Source: an uncultured Bacteroidota bacterium
GTDB lineage: Bacteria > Bacteroidota > Bacteroidia > UKL13-3
Reading direction: 5' to 3'
Assembly: GCA_903910445.1 (NCBI GenBank)
Contig: CAIVZR010000046.1
Coordinates: forward strand, 56,941 to 120,940
Length of the DNA: 64,000 nt
The notes under the pieces are model-generated. The model had not been told where the DNA came from. It did not search any database and saw only the letters and a program-made list of their open reading frames with translations. Numbering within the stretch: the first letter of the stretch is position 1; the number at the start of each line of letters is the position of its first letter. Of this stretch, positions 61,809-64,000 are shown piece by piece. Position numbers and translations under genes: made by a program.

Positions 61809-62927
61809 ATGATAAAGAAACGGACTTCCGATGAGGAACAAATAAGTCGTATTGCATTAAAGATGGTTCCGATGGTTGGCGATAGTTTGGCGCGTAACCT
61901 CATAAGCTATTGTGGCAGTGCAGAATCGGTTTTCAAAGAAAAAAAATCCAAGCTCCTAAAAATTCCAGGAATTGGTGAAGCCATTGCTGGCAATCTCACC
62001 TCTTTTAAAAATTTTGGCAAAGCCGAGGAAGAGTTGGCTTTCACCTATAAGCACAAAATTAAAATTTGTTTTTATGCCGATGAGCACTATCCACGCCGCT
62101 TGAAACAACTTAGCGATGCCCCCTTTCTTTTTTATTATCGGGGTACCGCCGATTTGAATCATGATAAGATAGTGAGTATTGTAGGCACCCGGGAGGCCAC
62201 CGAGTATGGTAAGAATTTTTGTCAGCGATTCATTGAAGACTTGGTTCCACACAAGGTACTTATCATTAGCGGGTTGGCCTATGGGATTGATATTGCGGCG
62301 CATAAGGCCTCGTTGAAGAATGAGCTTCCAACGATTGGCGTACTTGCACACGGGTTGGATAAAATATATCCATCGGCGCATAAGAATACTGCTGTGAAGA
62401 TGCTGGATAATGGCGGATTGCTCAGTGAGTATATGAGTGGAACGCAGCCCGACCGGGAGCATTTCCCAGATAGAAACCGCATTGTGGCAGGCATGAGTGA
62501 TGCGGTGGTGGTGGTGGAAGCCGCAATAAAAGGAGGTGCCCTCATCACGGCCGAATATGGCAATAGCTATAACCGGGATGTATTTGCGCTTCCAGGGCGC
62601 AGTAATGATGCATACAGTGCTGGATGTAACCGCCTCATCAAAACCAATAAGGCCACGCTACTAGAAACAGCCGACGACCTGATGTATTATATGGGATGGG
62701 AGCAGAAAAAGCCCCAACGAAAAAGTGGGCAAGCCACCTTGCTTCTCGACTTATCGCCACCCGAAAAATTAATTCTAGAAATTCTAAGTACTGCGGAGCG
62801 ACTGCATATAGATGAGCTCTCCCAGGCTTGTGTATTGCCTAACAGCGAGTTGGCCTTATTACTGTTAAATTTAGAATTCAATGGTATCATTAAATCGTTA
62901 CCTGGGAATTACTTTATGCGTACCTAA
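61809..62927 (+). CDS. dprA: DNA processing protein DprA
   Basis: DprA loads RecA on incoming single-stranded DNA during natural transformation, and many non-competent bacteria keep it. The 372-residue protein has an N-terminal helix-hairpin-helix-like region (LKIPGIGEAIAGNL), the Rossmann core with VSIVGTREATEYGKNF, ISGLAYGIDIAAHKA, YPSAHKNTA and VVVEAAIKGGALITAEY, and a C-terminal winged-helix domain (about 310-372). Full length. Divergent from the TonB receptor gene by 90 nt. Confidence 0.95.
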   Translation: MIKKRTSDEEQISRIALKMVPMVGDSLARNLISYCGSAESVFKEKKSKLLKIPGIGEAIAGNLTSFKNFGKAEEELAFTYKHKIKICFYADEHYPRRLKQLSDAPFLFYYRGTADLNHDKIVSIVGTREATEYGKNFCQRFIEDLVPHKVLIISGLAYGIDIAAHKASLKNELPTIGVLAHGLDKIYPSAHKNTAVKMLDNGGLLSEYMSGTQPDREHFPDRNRIVAGMSDAVVVVEAAIKGGALITAEYGNSYNRDVFALPGRSNDAYSAGCNRLIKTNKATLLETADDLMYYMGWEQKKPQRKSGQATLLLDLSPPEKLILEILSTAERLHIDELSQACVLPNSELALLLLNLEFNGIIKSLPGNYFMRT

Positions 62928-62936
62928 ATTATTTTT

Positions 62937-62967
62937 TTTGAGTTACGATTTTAATTATCTAAGTTTG
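62937..62967 (+). promoter_or_regulatory. Consensus promoter of the CBS-domain gene
   Basis: TTTG at 62937-62940, exactly 19 nt, then TAAGTTTG at 62960-62967: both elements match the Bacteroidota consensus without mismatch. The ATG is 46 nt downstream, so this gene has an ordinary leader. Confidence 0.75.
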
Positions 62968-63013
62968 TCTTAGTTGTATTTCTAAAACATAAACCACTTA
63001 ACCCACCTATATC

Positions 63014-63451
63014 ATGAAGAAAATTCTACATATTTTAAATAGAAAGGGCACTAATGTTTTGAGCATCGAACCGCAGCTCACAGTGCATGATGCACTCTTA
63101 ATTATGAGTGATAAAAATATCGGATCGCTGGTTGTGGCCGAAGGGACGAAGTATCATGGTATCGTTACCGAACGCGATTATGCACGTAAGGTGATGTTAA
63201 AGGGGAAGAACAGTGCAGACACCTCGGTGGCCGAAATTATGACTACCGATTTCCCGATCCTCACCGAAGACGACAGCGTTGAAAAATGCATGCAACTCAT
63301 GACAGAGAATAATTTACGGTATTTGCCTGTGATGCGTGCCGACCAGATTGTAGGGCTTATAAGCATCATGGATGTGGTACAGGAAACCATCTTATCGCAG
63401 CAAGACACCATCAGTGAATTGCATAAATATATCAGCGGATCATCGTATTAA
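63014..63451 (+). CDS. Two-CBS-domain protein
   Basis: A 145-residue cytoplasmic protein formed by a CBS pair: first CBS about 12-65 (DALLIMSDKNIGSLVVAEG, GIVTERDYARKVML), second about 75-130 (MTTDFPILTEDDSVEKCMQL, YLPVMRADQIVGLISIMDVV). CBS pairs bind adenosine nucleotides and usually regulate a partner protein, none of which is obvious here. Separate gene with its own consensus promoter. Confidence 0.93.
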   Translation: MKKILHILNRKGTNVLSIEPQLTVHDALLIMSDKNIGSLVVAEGTKYHGIVTERDYARKVMLKGKNSADTSVAEIMTTDFPILTEDDSVEKCMQLMTENNLRYLPVMRADQIVGLISIMDVVQETILSQQDTISELHKYISGSSY

Positions 63452-63492
63452 TCTGCATTCCTTTTTTTTTCTTACTTTTGCGCCCCTAAAAC

Positions 63493-63566
63493 GGTCTCAT
63501 AGCTCAACTGGATAGAGCACCGGTTTTCTAAACCGGGGGTTACAGGTTCGATCCCTGTTGGGACTA
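63493..63566 (+). tRNA. tRNA-Arg (anticodon TCT)
   Basis: A 74-nt cloverleaf reads cleanly: acceptor GGTCTCA / TGGGACT, D stem GCTC / GAGC, anticodon stem CCGGT / ACCGG with loop TTTCTAA (anticodon TCT, reading AGA and AGG), T stem ACAGG / CCTGT with TTCGATC, discriminator A. The 1-72 pair is a G-T wobble and 5-68 is also a wobble. CCA is not encoded. Confidence 0.95.
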
Positions 63567-63571
63567 CACCC

Positions 63572-63598
63572 AAGCCTTGCGTAATGCAGGGCTTTTTT
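63572..63598 (+). terminator. Terminator after tRNA-Arg
   Basis: The stem AAGCCTTGC / GCAGGGCTT with a 5-nt loop and one wobble is followed by TTTTTT, 5 nt past the tRNA. Confidence 0.85.
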
Positions 63599-63646
63599 GT
63601 AATTGGAAAATTGGGTTAAAACTCGTCGCGGGATTACTTGTTGCGC

Positions 63647-64000
63647 TTATATCTTAGTCAAAATAAACTTCCCTTTGGTTGTCGAAGTATAGTATTTCCT
63701 TTCTACCTTGTCGTACCAGCCGTTCGTATATTCCCGAATTCCTATTATCGATTTTTTTGTGCGATTTAGAAATCCCTTATATACAGGATCGGGGAAATTC
63801 TGATTTAAAAGAGTGTTAGGCAGGAAGTAAAAATCAACCGCATCATTTATAGGATTGATATCAGTAGTGTCCGGTAAAAATATATAAAAGTTCTTTGAAA
63901 TTCTAGACAGATAAGAGTTATAGCCGAAAATATGACGGTGACGATTTGAATTGGATTCCATCCTTTTCGCGTATAATTCACGATGAATCAGGGTAAGTAT
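63647..64000 (-). CDS. Hypothetical protein, C-terminal part (runs off right edge)
   Basis: The minus-strand frame is open from the stop at 63647 to the window edge (117 codons), so the ATG at 63961 is not necessarily the start. The visible part is rich in aromatic, Asn and Lys residues, with YFLPNTLLNQNFPDPVYKGF and a final KRKYYTS-like segment (VERKYYTSTTKGKFILTKI). I recognise no domain; an exported or envelope protein is possible. Confidence 0.5.
   Translation of the reverse strand: MLTLIHRELYAKRMESNSNRHRHIFGYNSYLSRISKNFYIFLPDTTDINPINDAVDFYFLPNTLLNQNFPDPVYKGFLNRTKKSIIGIREYTNGWYDKVERKYYTSTTKGKFILTKI

Noticed and set aside
61956..62462. 168-codon minus-strand frame inside dprA
   Set aside because: It is antisense to the conserved DprA Rossmann domain, with low-complexity composition and no promoter.
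1..64000. CRISPR array, prophage or integrated element
   Set aside because: No regularly spaced repeat-spacer units, integrase, phage genes or att-like duplications were seen; the only tRNA has no integrase nearby.

Overview
The window is chromosomal DNA from a member of the Bacteroidota. Secreted proteins end in type IX secretion (T9SS) sorting domains, and outer-membrane TonB-dependent receptors carry carboxypeptidase-like N-terminal extensions. Several families present are largely confined to this phylum (DUF4270, DUF5606, DUF6580, a stand-alone GT5 N-terminal domain). Candidate promoters look like the Bacteroidota type, a TTG/TTTG box about 19 nt upstream of TAnnTTTG, and Shine-Dalgarno sequences are mostly absent. 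I cannot name a genus. I see no insertion sequence, prophage, integron or CRISPR array; the gene content is mostly housekeeping.

Layout. 1-6.6 kb: truncated start of a secreted protein, phosphosulfolactate synthase (ComA), a lone PaaA, a TylF-like methyltransferase, an orphan LytTR response regulator followed by 21-bp repeats, transaldolase/F6P aldolase, Ppx/GppA and a DUF6580 membrane protein. 6.7-16 kb: S41 protease, a large unknown membrane-anchored protein, DUF423, a SixA-like phosphatase, a TonB receptor and a T9SS cargo protein. 16-22.6 kb: terC-miaA-pRiA4/ORF3 operon, then a serine palmitoyltransferase-like alpha-oxoamine synthase divergent from a long-chain acyl-CoA ligase and pyrF. 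22.6-31.8 kb: M43 metalloprotease, aroC, aroA-aroB, proline dehydrogenase-pabB, thiL. 31.8-34 kb: a CBM48-esterase and cmk. 34-41.9 kb: a six-gene operon (DltA-like ligase, GNAT, acyl carrier protein, two SGNH proteins, MBOAT) next to a GH73 glucosaminidase. 42-50.4 kb: tdk, kdsB, yciO, GT5 domain-DUF4270-aroF, an RmlD-like reductase, DUF5606, frr, a small periplasmic protein. 50.5-64 kb: aldo/keto reductase, guaA operon, mnmH, a T9SS protein, an ACMSD-like amidohydrolase, mtgA with a TonB receptor, dprA, a CBS protein, tRNA-Arg(TCT) and a gene running off the right edge.

How the genes fit together. The most interesting unit is 34018-41136. It combines the logic of Gram-positive D-alanylation (adenylating enzyme, carrier protein, MBOAT) with that of peptidoglycan O-acetylation (MBOAT plus periplasmic SGNH enzyme). 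One SGNH protein carries two peptidoglycan-binding LysM domains and a peptidoglycan hydrolase gene lies alongside. I propose an aminoacyl (possibly D-alanyl) esterification system for peptidoglycan or another surface polymer in a Gram-negative bacterium. A second theme is lipid chemistry: ComA, an alpha-oxoamine synthase and a divergent acyl-CoA ligase would fit sulfonolipid (capnine-type) synthesis. Shikimate-pathway genes (aroF, aroB, aroA, aroC, pabB) are split over several loci.

Regulation. Many candidate -7 boxes end only 4-7 nt before the start codon (tdk, kdsB, yciO, thiL, aroC, the RmlD-like gene, the aldo/keto reductase, the ACMSD-like gene), which suggests frequent leaderless or near-leaderless transcripts. 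I used these boxes to choose among start codons. All functional calls come from reading motifs by eye; no database search was possible.
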